A stretch of 64,000 bases of DNA from Shewanella sp. KX20019 (GTDB taxonomy: Bacteria; Pseudomonadota; Gammaproteobacteria; Enterobacterales; Shewanellaceae), in assembly GCF_016757755.1 (NCBI RefSeq), contig NZ_CP068437.1, positions 1,860,001 to 1,924,000 on the forward strand, written 5' to 3'. A program made the translations under genes and the position numbers. Below the pieces are notes generated by a model, which saw only the letters and a program-made list of their open reading frames with translations, was not told the DNA's origin and did not search any database. Within the stretch, counting starts at the first letter, position 1; the number at the start of each line of letters is the position of its first letter. Below are positions 1-9,061 of the stretch, in pieces.

Positions 1-346
1 TCAAGCTACATTTTGGTTTTTAGTATTTGCTGATTTTGTGGCTTCAGCGGATAAAGATTGAACACTTAGTAAATTGTATCTCTTAGAGTTACTGCTCAAA
101 TTTGCTCATTGATGTATAATCTTGCGCGACTTGAAACAGGTTATTGGCGAAAGAAGATGGGCCTGCGGGTAAACTTTACCTGAAGGAGTTAGCGTTGCGG
201 TTACTAGGTCATAGGGACTACAGCAACGACAGGTGAGTTTTTTTAGTAACAACCAATCCTAATTTCTATATTGGTTGTTACTAAATTGGCTTAAAGGCTC
301 GACCTTTAGTTAGATAAATTGAGATGTCCGCTTTGCGGATGGGCAC
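1..346. other. upstream non-coding leader
   Basis: No convincing gene is visible. The stretch precedes the ops element and is probably the transcribed leader and promoter region of the first polysaccharide operon. A TATAAT hexamer sits at 115-120. I see no other recognisable element. Confidence 0.4.
89..120 (+). promoter_or_regulatory. candidate sigma70 promoter of locus 1
   Basis: A perfect TATAAT lies at 115-120. The best upstream -35-like hexamer, TTACTG at 89-94, gives a 20-base spacer, longer than ideal. It sits about 230 bases before the ops element, as expected for a long RfaH-dependent leader. Support rests mainly on the -10 hexamer and position. Confidence 0.3.
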
Positions 347-386
347 TTTGGAAGCCGTAATCCATGGGCGGTAGCGTGTCTGAAAG
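347..386 (+). promoter_or_regulatory. JUMPStart/ops element, locus 1
   Basis: The exact ops core GGCGGTAGCGTG lies at 367-378 inside a ~40-base block that recurs almost unchanged at 38076-38110. In enterobacteria and relatives ops pauses RNA polymerase and recruits the NusG paralogue RfaH, which suppresses Rho and intrinsic termination through long polysaccharide operons. It lies about 600 bases upstream of the first export gene, so locus 1 is inferred to be RfaH-controlled. The site is seen directly; RfaH itself is not in the window. Confidence 0.85.
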
Positions 387-423
387 CTGATAAAGTACTA
401 GGTACCAGGACCTTCTTTTTAAA

Positions 424-494
424 GTAGGTCGGCATTCATGCCGTCGGTTAGCATGGTTAATTGCAATGGATTGATGGGCTAAAGCCCAACCTAC
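424..494 (+). repeat. REP-like palindromic repeat
   Basis: About 70 bases that begin with GTAGGTCGGCAT, carry the palindrome GGCATTCATGCC and end with GGGCTAAAGCCCAACCTAC, a second hairpin. The outer GTAGGT/ACCTAC arms pair with each other. The same unit recurs at least nine times in the window and surrounds a RAYT gene near 42.6 kb. Confidence 0.75.
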
Positions 495-536
495 TTTTGA
501 TGTTGATTTTATGCCTTGCTAGAACCTTTTGAAAGC

Positions 537-935
537 TAGGTATCAGGACGTTCGCCAGCTCACTGCTAGGACGGACTACGTCCTACTAGGAAATCAACAG
601 AAAATACTATTTGGCCTTTGATGTTAATTTTATGCTCTGCTAGAACCTAGAACCTAGAACCTAGAACCTTCTTTTAAAGTAGGTCGGCATTTATGCCGTC
701 GCTTTGCTCTTTTCTAGTTCTAACAGTAAGCGAAGTGTTCCGTAGTGACGAAGTCACATGCCGTAGGCCGCAGACTGTTCGTCTAAGATTTTACCGTCTT
801 TGCTTTACCGTAATCGAAGTGTGCCGTAGACCGCAGACTGTTCTTCTAAGATTTTACCGTCTTTGCTTTACTGTAAGCGAAGCGTTCCGTAGTGACGAGG
901 TCACGTACCGTAAGGCCGTAGGCCATTCGTCTCAG
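537..935 (-). repeat. diverged inverted copy of the 45.5-46.3 kb repeat block
   Basis: Read on the minus strand this stretch matches the blocks at 45541-46275: the CCGTAGTGACGAAGTCAC segment, the AAGATTTTACCGTC segment, the half REP-like unit (679-702), and the GACGGACTACGTCCT palindrome. It also contains four head-to-tail CTAGAAC heptamers (640-667). Short open frames across it follow the repeat, not coding constraint. Confidence 0.6.
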
Positions 936-983
936 CTCTAACCCGGCTTTTTACCTGCTTTTAACTTTTTTCGGAGATAACTG

Positions 984-3749
984 GTGCTTAATAAGACTAA
1001 AAAACTCATCATTGCTGGCATGTCGGCGCTGATATTACTGTCAGGGCAGGCTAGTGCTATTACGCCATCTCCTCAAATGATTGAGCAGTTTAAAAACTTG
1101 CCAGCATCAGAGCAACAACGTTTAGCGAAGCAATATGGCATCGATCCTTCGATGTTGGGAGGCAGCAATGGCTCGCAGCAGCAATTGCAAAATCCTCAGG
1201 TTGTTAACCCTCGAGGTGAATACAACCAAAATGGTAATGCAAATCAGGCTGGCAACTTCTCCAATAGTAACGATGAAGAAAATAGAGAGCTAACCTTCGA
1301 AGACGAAGCAGCTAAAACGGAACTAAAGCGATTTGGTTATGACCTGTTTGCCGGGGAGCCAACCACGTTTGCACCGGTTTCTGATGTGCCAGTACCGAGC
1401 GAATACCTCGTCGGTCCAGGCGATAACGTTAAAGTTCAGCTGTACGGTAAAGAAAACAAAGAGTATGACCTAGTTATCAACCGAGAAGGTGTGATTCAGT
1501 TTCCTGAACTGGGTCCAATGACCGTCACAGGGCTTACTTTTGGCGAGTTACGAAAATCGTTATCGCAACGAATTAAAAAACAGATGATTGGTATTCAATC
1601 GAATATCACCATGGGCGAATTACGCTCCATTCGTATATTTGTAGCCGGTGATGCCTACAAACCTGGCTCATATACAGTTTCAAGTCTTTCAACCATAACT
1701 CAAGCCCTGTTTGTTTCTGGTGGTGTCAACGAGATTGGCTCGCTGCGTAATATTCAGGTCAAACGAGCAGGTAAGCTCATTGGCAGTATGGATCTATATG
1801 ATTTGCTACTTCGCGGTGACGCATCTGGCGATATCCGCCTTCGTTCAGGTGATGTGGTATTCATTCCATCGGTTGGCGGTTTAGTTAGTGTTACCGGTGA
1901 AGTTAGACGTCCTGCTATCTATGAGCTTAAAAAGCACGAAACCATGGCGCAGGTGATTGAAATGGCCGCGGGTGTTAAGCCTGGCGCCTATCCTAAACGC
2001 AGCAGTGTAGAGCGTTTTAATAAAAACAGCCTCAGAACTATCGTGAACGTTGACCTTACTTCTACTGCCGGTAAAGCAACTAAAGCGCTATCGGGCGATG
2101 TTATTCGGGTTAAAAGTGCCGCTTCACAATATGAAGATGCGCTTACCGTGGTAGGTGCTGTTGTTAGACCCGGAAAATACCAATGGTATAAAGGTCAGAA
2201 GTTAAGTGACCTGATACCTTCGATCTGGGGCGATTTAACCGTTGCAGCCGATTTAGAATACGCAATTATAGTACGTGAAACAAATAAACAGGGTGATATC
2301 GAGGTCTACCAGTTCTCACCATCACAAGCGATAAACGCTAAAGTAGCATCGCAAAATCTACAGCTAAATCCACGCGATAAAATTATCTTCTTTAATTTTA
2401 GCGATATGGCGCAAAATCGATATGAACTCAACAAATTAGTCAAAGAGCGTGTCAAGAAGGTTCGTTCACTTGCCGGTGACTCGTTAATTGGCAATGACCT
2501 TTTTAAAGCGGGATTCTCTCAACTGAGCCAACAGAAGTTTGCCGATCGCTCAGAGTTGGGTGGCATCGCAATTAATAGCAAAGCTGAAGATAACGAAAAC
2601 GCGGCAATCAAGGGTGAAGTCAACAAGATGTTGGTTAACTTGTTTGAAGATAGAGATCTAATCAAGCTTAGTAGTGTAATGAATCGAGGCGAACTTCTAT
2701 ATCCAGTAATCATGAAGTTGAACAACCAAGGTCGCCAAGGAGCGGGGGTTCAAGCGATTGCAGTAAATGGTAAGGTCAATAACCCAGGAATTTACCCTCT
2801 AGCATTAGATTCAAAAATAAGTGATTTGGTGACGGCAGCGGGCGGCCTAGAAGAGGGTGCTTATACAGCACGCGCAGAGCTAACGAGTACCTTTACTACA
2901 GTCGATGGTTCATCAATCAGCCATAAAAATATTGCATTAGATTTAGCGTTGCAAGGTGATGCGTCTCAGAACGTGTTACTAAAAGGTCGCGACATATTAA
3001 CAGTGATGACAACGCCTGATTGGCAAGAAAATAAGTCAGTTGAAATTCGCGGTGAAGTTAAATTCCCAGGCACTTATAACATTCGTCGCGGTGAAACCCT
3101 AGGTGATGTACTTACTCGCGCAGGTGGCTTTACTGACTACGCTTATTTACCCTCTACAGTTTTTGTACGTGAATCTGTGCGCCAGCAAGAGCAGTTAGAG
3201 ATTAAGAAGCTTGCCGATCAACTGCGTCGTGATATTGCCACTCGTGGAGTATCGAAAGACGGTAACGTTGTAAATTACAGCGATGCTCAGTTGATGCTAA
3301 CGGATCTAGAAACAATTCAAGCCGTTGGCCGTCTAGTGGTCGACCTTTCTGCTATCTCTATCGGTATATCTCAGGCAGATCTCCAGTTAGAGGATAAAGA
3401 TGTACTGTATATCCCATCGACCAAACAAACCATCGCAGTTATGGGTGAAGTTCAACATGCAGCAACCCATAGATTTAAAGAGGGCCAGACAGTTGACCAA
3501 TATCTAGCAATGTCTGGCGGCGCCAGAGAGCGTGCGGATGATGACAGAACCTACATCATTAAAGCGGATGGCTCAGTAATGTTACCAAATCAGTCAATGT
3601 GGTTTAGCAGTGAATCTAGCCTACAACCAGGTGACACCATCATCGTGCCACTTGATACTGAATACAAAGACAGCTTAACGCTCTGGACGCAAGTCACCAG
3701 CATCATATACAACACAGCAGTCGCATTCGCCACAGTCGCAAATCTTTAA
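984..3749 (+). CDS. large SLBB-repeat polysaccharide export protein (OPX family)
   Basis: A 921-residue envelope protein predicted to form the outer-membrane export portal for the locus 1 polysaccharide. Residues 1-25 form a Sec signal peptide (basic start, hydrophobic core, cleavage after ASA). There is no lipobox, unlike classic Wza. A Gln/Asn-rich stretch follows (about 60-95), then the polysaccharide-export domain from about residue 139 (YLVGPGDNVKVQLYG). Six SLBB-type repeats start near 217, 301, 387, 591, 685 and 817, each with a GEV.xPG.Y-like opening. It is more than twice the length of Wza-type proteins. The start is GTG at 984 with a GGAG-type ribosome site at 973-976. It is the first gene after the ops element. 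Family assignment is strong; the exact polymer is inferred. Confidence 0.9.
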   Translation: MLNKTKKLIIAGMSALILLSGQASAITPSPQMIEQFKNLPASEQQRLAKQYGIDPSMLGGSNGSQQQLQNPQVVNPRGEYNQNGNANQAGNFSNSNDEENRELTFEDEAAKTELKRFGYDLFAGEPTTFAPVSDVPVPSEYLVGPGDNVKVQLYGKENKEYDLVINREGVIQFPELGPMTVTGLTFGELRKSLSQRIKKQMIGIQSNITMGELRSIRIFVAGDAYKPGSYTVSSLSTITQALFVSGGVNEIGSLRNIQVKRAGKLIGSMDLYDLLLRGDASGDIRLRSGDVVFIPSVGGLVSVTGEVRRPAIYELKKHETMAQVIEMAAGVKPGAYPKRSSVERFNKNSLRTIVNVDLTSTAGKATKALSGDVIRVKSAASQYEDALTVVGAVVRPGKYQWYKGQKLSDLIPSIWGDLTVAADLEYAIIVRETNKQGDIEVYQFSPSQAINAKVASQNLQLNPRDKIIFFNFSDMAQNRYELNKLVKERVKKVRSLAGDSLIGNDLFKAGFSQLSQQKFADRSELGGIAINSKAEDNENAAIKGEVNKMLVNLFEDRDLIKLSSVMNRGELLYPVIMKLNNQGRQGAGVQAIAVNGKVNNPGIYPLALDSKISDLVTAAGGLEEGAYTARAELTSTFTTVDGSSISHKNIALDLALQGDASQNVLLKGRDILTVMTTPDWQENKSVEIRGEVKFPGTYNIRRGETLGDVLTRAGGFTDYAYLPSTVFVRESVRQQEQLEIKKLADQLRRDIATRGVSKDGNVVNYSDAQLMLTDLETIQAVGRLVVDLSAISIGISQADLQLEDKDVLYIPSTKQTIAVMGEVQHAATHRFKEGQTVDQYLAMSGGARERADDDRTYIIKADGSVMLPNQSMWFSSESSLQPGDTIIVPLDTEYKDSLTLWTQVTSIIYNTAVAFATVANL

Positions 3750-4054
3750 AAGAAGGCTAGGACGCTCGCAAGCTCACGGCTAGATCGCTTCGCTACTAGA
3801 ACGGTGAAGCTAAGATGACTCTAGAACGCTACGCTGCTAGAGCGGACTACGTCCTGCTATAACTGCAAAAGCCAAAAGCCAAAAGCCAAAAGCCAAAAGC
3901 CAAAAGCCAAAAGCCAAAAGCCAAAAGCTAAGGTAAGGATAAGTCGTTCGCTTTGCTCTGCTATTGATTTTATAGAATCTAGAAGGAGCTTGCGACGCTC
4001 TCGCCGTGACTGTGTCACGTCCTAGAAGCGCAGCGCTCTGCTCTGACTACTGAA
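3750..4054. repeat. intercistronic degenerate repeat region
   Basis: Between the export gene and the S23-like gene lie degenerate palindromic words (GCGGACTACGTCC, CTAGAACG-type) related to those at 0.5-0.9 kb and 45.7-46.2 kb, plus the heptamer tract at 3867-3929. No gene is visible. Confidence 0.55.
3867..3929 (+). repeat. AAAAGCC heptanucleotide tandem repeat
   Basis: Nine head-to-tail 7-base units, eight perfect AAAAGCC and the last AAAAGCT. A heptamer array can change copy number by strand slippage. It lies between genes, so variation would alter spacing rather than reading frame. Confidence 0.9.
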
Positions 4055-4067
4055 ATGAGTCACTCAA

Positions 4068-4444
4068 ATGAGATTCGAACAACTGGATGTTTGGAAAAGA
4101 GCCTCTCGGCTTCTTGCGAAATATATAAAGCCACTGAATTAATAAGTAACTGGGGATTCAAAGATCAAATAACACGTTCAGGGTTATCAGTTCCTTCAAA
4201 CATCGCTGAAGGTGAAGAACGTGAAACAAACAAAGAGAAAATTCGTTTTCTGTACTATGCAAAAGGCTCACTTGGGGAGCTAGTTACTCAGCTATACATC
4301 GGAATTGAAATCGGTTACCTGAGTAAGCAATCCTCACTGGAAATGGTAAAAGAAGCCAAAGAGCTGGCGAAAATCCTAGGTTCTCTAATTAAAAACAAGG
4401 AATCACAGATTAAAGAAGATAACGCTGATTACAAAACTGATTAA
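4068..4444 (+). pseudogene. four-helix-bundle S23-like (23S rRNA IVS-type) protein, frameshifted
   Basis: This family (about 120 residues, small helical bundles) is found as stand-alone genes in many bacterial polysaccharide clusters; its role is unknown. The expected N-terminus MRFEQLDVWKRASRL is encoded from ATG 4068. After about 15 codons the family match (CEIYKATELI ... RSGLSVPSNIAEGEER ... FLYYAKGSLGELVTQL) continues in another frame up to the stop at 4444. A single missing base near 4110-4116 explains this. An open frame from ATG 4055 reads through the later frame but gives a non-family N-terminus (MSHSNEIRTT). It is probably inactive unless the shift is a sequencing error or is corrected in translation. 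Confidence 0.7.
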
Positions 4445-4630
4445 TTTAATTGAACGGATAGCGACTATTGCTTTCCATTTTTATAGCAGCGTAGCGCTCT
4501 AGCGCCACAAACCTTAGCAGATTTCTGCTGTTTCTTTTGACTTTATAGCAGCGCAGCGATCTAGAAGCAAAGCGCTCTAGCCGCGAAGCGTCCTAGACTC
4601 TAGCCCCCGAATACAGAGAAATACTTTTAA
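4445..4630. repeat. intercistronic degenerate repeats
   Basis: Short imperfect palindromic words of the TAGCAGCGCAGCGATCTAG type fill the gap before wzz. No coding signal is visible. They resemble the words at 3770-4050. Confidence 0.4.
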
Positions 4631-5593
4631 ATGTCCAATGAAATGAATAGATACACACAAGATCAACAGTTTGCATCGACTTCGTCAGAAGACGAAATCG
4701 ACCTCCGCGAACTGTTTTCCGTAATTTGGCAAGGCAAATGGCTAATCATTGCCATAACTGCAGTGTTTGCCATAGGTTCAGTCATATTCGCACTCTCGCA
4801 ACCTAATACCTATAAGTCTGAGGCTTTATTAGCTCCAGCAAGTGAGGAGCAAGGTGGTGGATTAAGTGCATTAGCGGGTCAATTTGGCGGCCTTGCCAGT
4901 ATGGCGGGTATTAACCTTGGTGGCGGTGGTGGAGTTGATAAAACTCAAATGGCGATAGAGGTAATGAAGTCTCGTCAATTTACTAGTCAATTTATCCAAA
5001 AGCATAATATTCTTCCGGACTTAATGGCTGCTGAAAAATGGAACATGCAAGACAATAGCCTAGCATACGATGATGAATTATATGATGTCAGTAAAAAATC
5101 ATGGGTTCGTGGAGTTAAAGCGCCCTTTAAACCAGAACCTTCAATGCAAGAGGCATATAAAGAGTTCGCTAAAGTCATTTCGGTTAACTCAGCTAAAGAT
5201 AGTGGCATGGTTACGGTATCTGTTGAGCATTTATCGCCAGTTATTGCACAGCAGTGGGTGACTTGGTTAGTAGAAGATATTAACAAAGTCATGAAAAAAC
5301 GAGACGTTACTGAAGCAAATCGCAGTAGTGAGTTTTTGAATAAGCAAATTGCACTAACTAACGTCGCAGATATTCGTTCAATTCTTTATAAGCTTATCGA
5401 AGAGCAAGCAAAAACAATTATGTTCGCAGAAGTTAGAGATGAATATGTATTTAAAACAATCGATCCAGCATTAATCCCAGAAGAAAAAGCAGGGCCGAAA
5501 CGCGCTCTAATTTGTGTATTAGGAACAATGCTAGGTGGCATGCTTTCGATAATGATTGTACTAATCAGACATTTTGTTAAAAAAGAAGATTAG
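4631..5593 (+). CDS. wzz: Wzz-type polysaccharide chain-length determinant
   Basis: A 320-residue inner-membrane polysaccharide co-polymerase predicted to set chain length of a Wzy-made polymer. It starts with an acidic cytoplasmic tail, then TM1 at about 36-56 (KWLIIAITAVFAIG), a large periplasmic domain with a Gly-rich segment (about 75-100), and TM2 at about 290-312 with the GGML motif. It lacks a C-terminal kinase domain, so it is Wzz-like and not Wzc-like. The ATG at 4631 has only a weak ribosome site. A strong hairpin terminator follows directly, separating it from the decayed zone unless RfaH allows read-through. Confidence 0.9.
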   Translation: MSNEMNRYTQDQQFASTSSEDEIDLRELFSVIWQGKWLIIAITAVFAIGSVIFALSQPNTYKSEALLAPASEEQGGGLSALAGQFGGLASMAGINLGGGGGVDKTQMAIEVMKSRQFTSQFIQKHNILPDLMAAEKWNMQDNSLAYDDELYDVSKKSWVRGVKAPFKPEPSMQEAYKEFAKVISVNSAKDSGMVTVSVEHLSPVIAQQWVTWLVEDINKVMKKRDVTEANRSSEFLNKQIALTNVADIRSILYKLIEEQAKTIMFAEVRDEYVFKTIDPALIPEEKAGPKRALICVLGTMLGGMLSIMIVLIRHFVKKED

Positions 5594-5602
5594 CATAATC
5601 TA

Positions 5603-5629
5603 GGATCTATAACTTAGATCCTTCTTTTT
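5603..5629 (+). terminator. intrinsic terminator after wzz
   Basis: GGATCTA pairs perfectly with TAGATCC across a five-base loop and is followed by a T-rich run (5622-5629). It lies ten bases after the wzz stop. RfaH bound at ops could let transcription pass. Confidence 0.75.
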
Positions 5630-5767
5630 GCAGCTTATTGGGACTGTTTAAAGAAAAACAGTGAAACCGAGGCTTTACAAGGGATAGCGATAGTTCGACT
5701 GTCTCAAAATGGATGAAAAGTGTCTCATTGGGGTTTTAAAGACTGAGTTTTTAATTGATATTATATA

Positions 5768-5855
5768 ACTTCTGCGACGCTAAGTGCAGAAGAACTTGCA
5801 CACGCAGCAAGAGAGCATTGGTCCATTGAAGTAAAGTTACACTGGAAATTGGATG
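5768..5855 (+). pseudogene. ISAs1-family transposase C-terminal fragment
   Basis: One frame reads LSAEELAHAAREHWSIE and ends KLHWKLD, the conserved block holding the DDE glutamate of ISAs1 transposases (compare EHWGIES in the intact copy at 16114). The match stops where the group II intron begins (GTGTG at 5856). No intact ORF remains, and nothing recognisable lies between the terminator and 5767. Confidence 0.6.
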
Positions 5856-7410
5856 GTGTGCCACAGGCACATAGTTTTGTCGCATAAGGATATGTGAAAA
5901 TAATTATGGCGAAGCATAAGAGAAGATGGTGGTATGGCCCACCGAAGACTGTTGTCGGAAACTGGCTTCAAACCACTTCAAGTTGCGAACTTTAAGAGTG
6001 TTCGTGATGAGCGTTTAAGAAACGGATATATTAAAGTAACCAGGTGAGGAATGAGAAGACGAGTTATCGAACCCATGATGACGCATCGTTATCCAAAGAC
6101 TCAACATCAAAAGCTAGTAGCGTCTAAGACTAGTGATAAATTTACAAGTTGCTCCGAAGGCTGTGTAAGTGGTGTCCGGTGTAAAGTGGGCGTGATCTCA
6201 TTTCAGGCTTTTCTTAGGAACTGTGGGAACCAGTCGTTAGAATGTTAAGGGAGAAATACAAATCATCAAAATGATAAGTATGAGAGTACCAATGTCTAGC
6301 ACTGGGACGGAAGAACTCATAGTAGTGAAGAAGCGTTTGTAATGAATGTGGAGCAAAGGAGTCGTGTTAAACAGTATTCAAATAATATCCAACTGTGTTG
6401 TAATCAGGAGGAGATATTGTGACGAATACACATCGGTTTATGATTGATAAATGGCAGGTTGTTCAAGCCTATCAATTAGTGAAAGCAAATAAAGGCACAG
6501 CAGGCATTGATAAACAAACAATGTTGTCTTTTGAAAAAGACTTAAAGAATAACCTTTACAAAATTTGGAATCGAATGTCGTCTGGTAGTTACTTTCCACC
6601 GGCAGTAAAAGTAGTTGCGATACCTAAGAAATCAGGCGGATAAAGGATCCTCTGTATACCGACGACTCAAGACCGTATAGCCAAATAGTAGTTAAATTAT
6701 CTTTTGAGCCATTGGTTGTACCAACATTTCTTAATGATTCGTATGGTTATAGGCCAAACAAATCTACCATTGATGCGATACGGATAACAAGACAACCTTG
6801 TTGGTATCAAAAGTGGGTTTTAGAATTTGATATAAAAGGTTATTTGACAATATTTCACATGAACTTCTCATGAAGGCTGTTCGTAAACATACGCAATGTA
6901 AATGGTTGCTGTTGTATATAGAGCGTTGTTTAAAGACACCAATGGGTAAGGAAAATGGGGAGAAAATTGAGCGAACATAGGGGACACCACAAGGTGGTGC
7001 TATCAGCCCTGTATTAGCAAATTTATTCTTGCATTATGTCTTTGATAAATGAATGCAGAAAAACCATTCAAACGTGAAATGGTGCCGATATTCAGATAAT
7101 GGGCTTGTGCACTGTAATAGTGAAGATGAAGCATCAACAGATGCTAAGTCAGTTATAAGAAAGATTTGAAGTTTGTGGGCTTGAATTGTATCCAACGAAA
7201 ACTAAAATTGTATATTGCAAAGATGGTTCTCGAAAAGAAAAGCATGAGCATATAAGTTTTGACTTTTTAGGGTATACATTCCGATCTCGACTTTGTTGTA
7301 ATCGAGTCAGAGATAGTATCTTTGTCAGTTATACACCCGCAGTGAGCAGATGTGCTCAAAAAGGGATGGGCATGGAAGAGAAGAAACTCGGCACCACATG
7401 GTAATACATG
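5856..7410 (+). mobile_element. degenerate group II intron, 3' truncated
   Basis: The left edge starts GTGTG, the usual group II 5' boundary, inside an ISAs1 transposase remnant. About 560 bases of intron RNA domains precede a maturase reading frame beginning GTG 6419. The reading frame is wrecked, and its C-terminal maturase/X domain is lost where sequence switches to another ISAs1 fragment. I could not find domain V. The boundary call rests on the 5' pentamer and position. Confidence 0.55.
6419..7404 (+). pseudogene. group II intron reverse transcriptase/maturase (LtrA-like), inactivated
   Basis: An intact first segment (VVQAYQLVKANKGTAGIDKQ ... FPPAVKVVAIPKKSGG) is the N-terminal RT block of group II intron proteins. 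It stops at 6641-6643, where the sister copy at 18851 has GAA (GGERS); here it is TAA. Further frameshifts follow. The catalytic YADD box is degenerate (YSDN). The tail from 7186 reads YPTKTKIVYCKDGS and FDFLGYTFR, then diverges near 7360. It cannot encode an active enzyme. Confidence 0.8.
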
Positions 7411-7436
7411 ATTTAAGCGTGTTGGGAGACATTCTA

Positions 7437-7806
7437 TTTGAATGACCTAAGCTTAAAAGCATTGGTTATTCAATTTCTTTTAGAAAAGAATGCAAGAAAG
7501 AGGAAACCTGCTCATTTCGCTTTTATATTTCATCTGCAAAGTTAAGTGCTGAAAAGTTTGCTTATGCAGCAAGAGCACATTGGAGTATAGAAGTTGAGCA
7601 GTACTGGAAATTGGAAACGGCATTTAATGAAGATGCTTGTCGAATTAGGCGATAAAATTCGGATGAAGACCTTGCTATGGTAAGGTACACAGCCATTAAT
7701 TTACTCAAGAACGAAAAGACTTTCAAAGCAAGTCTGAAAAGAAAGCTTAAAACAGCTAATGGAAATACAAGTTATGTCGACAAAGTCTTTATAGGGCGCG
7801 GCCCTA
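7437..7806 (+). pseudogene. ISAs1-family transposase C-terminal remnant with right end
   Basis: It reads with breaks as FYISSAKLSAEKFAYAA, then RAHWSIEVEQYWKLE, NEDACRIRR, a stop, and MVRYTAINLLKNEKTFKASLKRKLK. The right-end sequence TTTATAGGGCGCGGCCCTA (7788-7806) resembles ISAs1 inverted repeats. It is a separate copy from the 5768 fragment, since the same protein region occurs in both. The following 127 bases hold no gene. Confidence 0.65.
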
Positions 7807-7933
7807 AATGTAGACAATTGAAATGCGCGTTCAATACAGAATTCCGAGAGAGAGTTTTATTTGTTTCTTAGGTGTTTTAACAACTTTGCAACTCATGCGG
7901 GAACTCTGGGTTGACACTTTACGGAGAAAATAA

Positions 7934-9061
7934 TTGATTACTAGAATAATATTTATTTTTATTATTAATATTAATTTCATATTATTAATACCAAAGCTAT
8001 CTGGTATACCTGTTGATTTTACTAAAGAAAGGCTGTTCCTATTTTTTGCTATATTTATTTTATATGTTTTCGGCCTTAAAGATATTAAAAAATATCAGTA
8101 CGTACAAAGTTTTTTTTTAATAAATTTAGTTGTTTTTTTTTACGCTTTAATAAATGTATATTTGTATAAGTCATCAAGTGCCACATATTTAGAAATTTTC
8201 AACTTATTGTTTATGATCGTCATTTACGGTTTGATTAAAGAAATAAATATTAATGAATTAGATTTTATAACTAAAATTCAATGTTTCTTTTTATTGTTAT
8301 ATGCCACTTGTTTTGCTTATCTCAAGCTTTATGTGGGAATGAGTAATGGTTTATTTGTTAATACAATTTATTATCAAATATCGTTAATACCATTTATATT
8401 GCTGTTATCTAAAAGATATATGTATATATCTCTTTTCTTACTGGTATTTATTGGTTTTAATGGTTTGATCTCGGGAAAAAGAACTGTAATTATTTTGTCA
8501 TTAATATCTATCTTTTTCTTAATTGTTAAAAATTTAAATTTAAATTTAAAATTAAATTTAAAAAATGTTTTAAGTTTTTTACTTCCTATTGCTTTGATCA
8601 TCCCATTTTTTTTAACATTCGATTTTTCCTCCACATCAAGTAGTCGTATAACTAACTTGGATTTAGCTGACGATGCAAGATTCCATTTACTGTTTAGTTA
8701 CATAAATAAGGCATATTATTTTAATTTCTTTGATACGTTTTTTGGGCATGGAATTATAAATAGTTCAAAAGATATTTTATTGACCAATCAAGTCCATAAT
8801 GATTTTTTTGAAATTCATTATAGACTAGGGTTGTTTGGCATTGTATTGTATTTGACTTTGCTGATAGCTATTTATAGAGCTGGTATATTAGTTATAAATG
8901 ATGGATTTAATCTATCTGTTTTTAAATTTTCTTTTATCCTTTTCGTTATGCTATCATGGAGTAGTATGTTATTATTCATACCTTCATACTATAATGTTTT
9001 CGTTATTTTTTGGTTTTCGATTATATTTAGTCACCGAAACATAAGAGCTGTAAATGTATAA
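7934..9061 (+). CDS. wzy: Wzy-like O-antigen/capsule polymerase
   Basis: A 375-residue, very hydrophobic protein with roughly ten predicted membrane spans and a larger periplasmic loop near 215-290, typical of Wzy polymerases and related O-antigen ligase-like proteins, which have little sequence conservation. The start is TTG 7934 after a CGGAGA ribosome site at 7922-7927. The gene is extremely AT-rich and overlaps the next by 8 bases, starting a four-gene overlapping operon. Role is inferred from topology and from the flippase three genes downstream; a ligase is the main alternative. Confidence 0.7.
   Translation: MITRIIFIFIININFILLIPKLSGIPVDFTKERLFLFFAIFILYVFGLKDIKKYQYVQSFFLINLVVFFYALINVYLYKSSSATYLEIFNLLFMIVIYGLIKEININELDFITKIQCFFLLLYATCFAYLKLYVGMSNGLFVNTIYYQISLIPFILLLSKRYMYISLFLLVFIGFNGLISGKRTVIILSLISIFFLIVKNLNLNLKLNLKNVLSFLLPIALIIPFFLTFDFSSTSSSRITNLDLADDARFHLLFSYINKAYYFNFFDTFFGHGIINSSKDILLTNQVHNDFFEIHYRLGLFGIVLYLTLLIAIYRAGILVINDGFNLSVFKFSFILFVMLSWSSMLLFIPSYYNVFVIFWFSIIFSHRNIRAVNV

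Noticed and set aside
693..941. 82-codon open frame upstream of the first export gene
   Set aside because: It lies wholly in repeat sequence shared with 45.5-46.3 kb, has an internally repeated sequence that follows the DNA repeat, and resembles no protein.
3867..3929. Phase-variable coding tract
   Set aside because: The heptamer array is intergenic, so slippage would not shift a reading frame.
6051..6248. 65-codon frame before the intron maturase
   Set aside because: It lies in the presumed intron RNA domains, and its sequence does not look protein-like.
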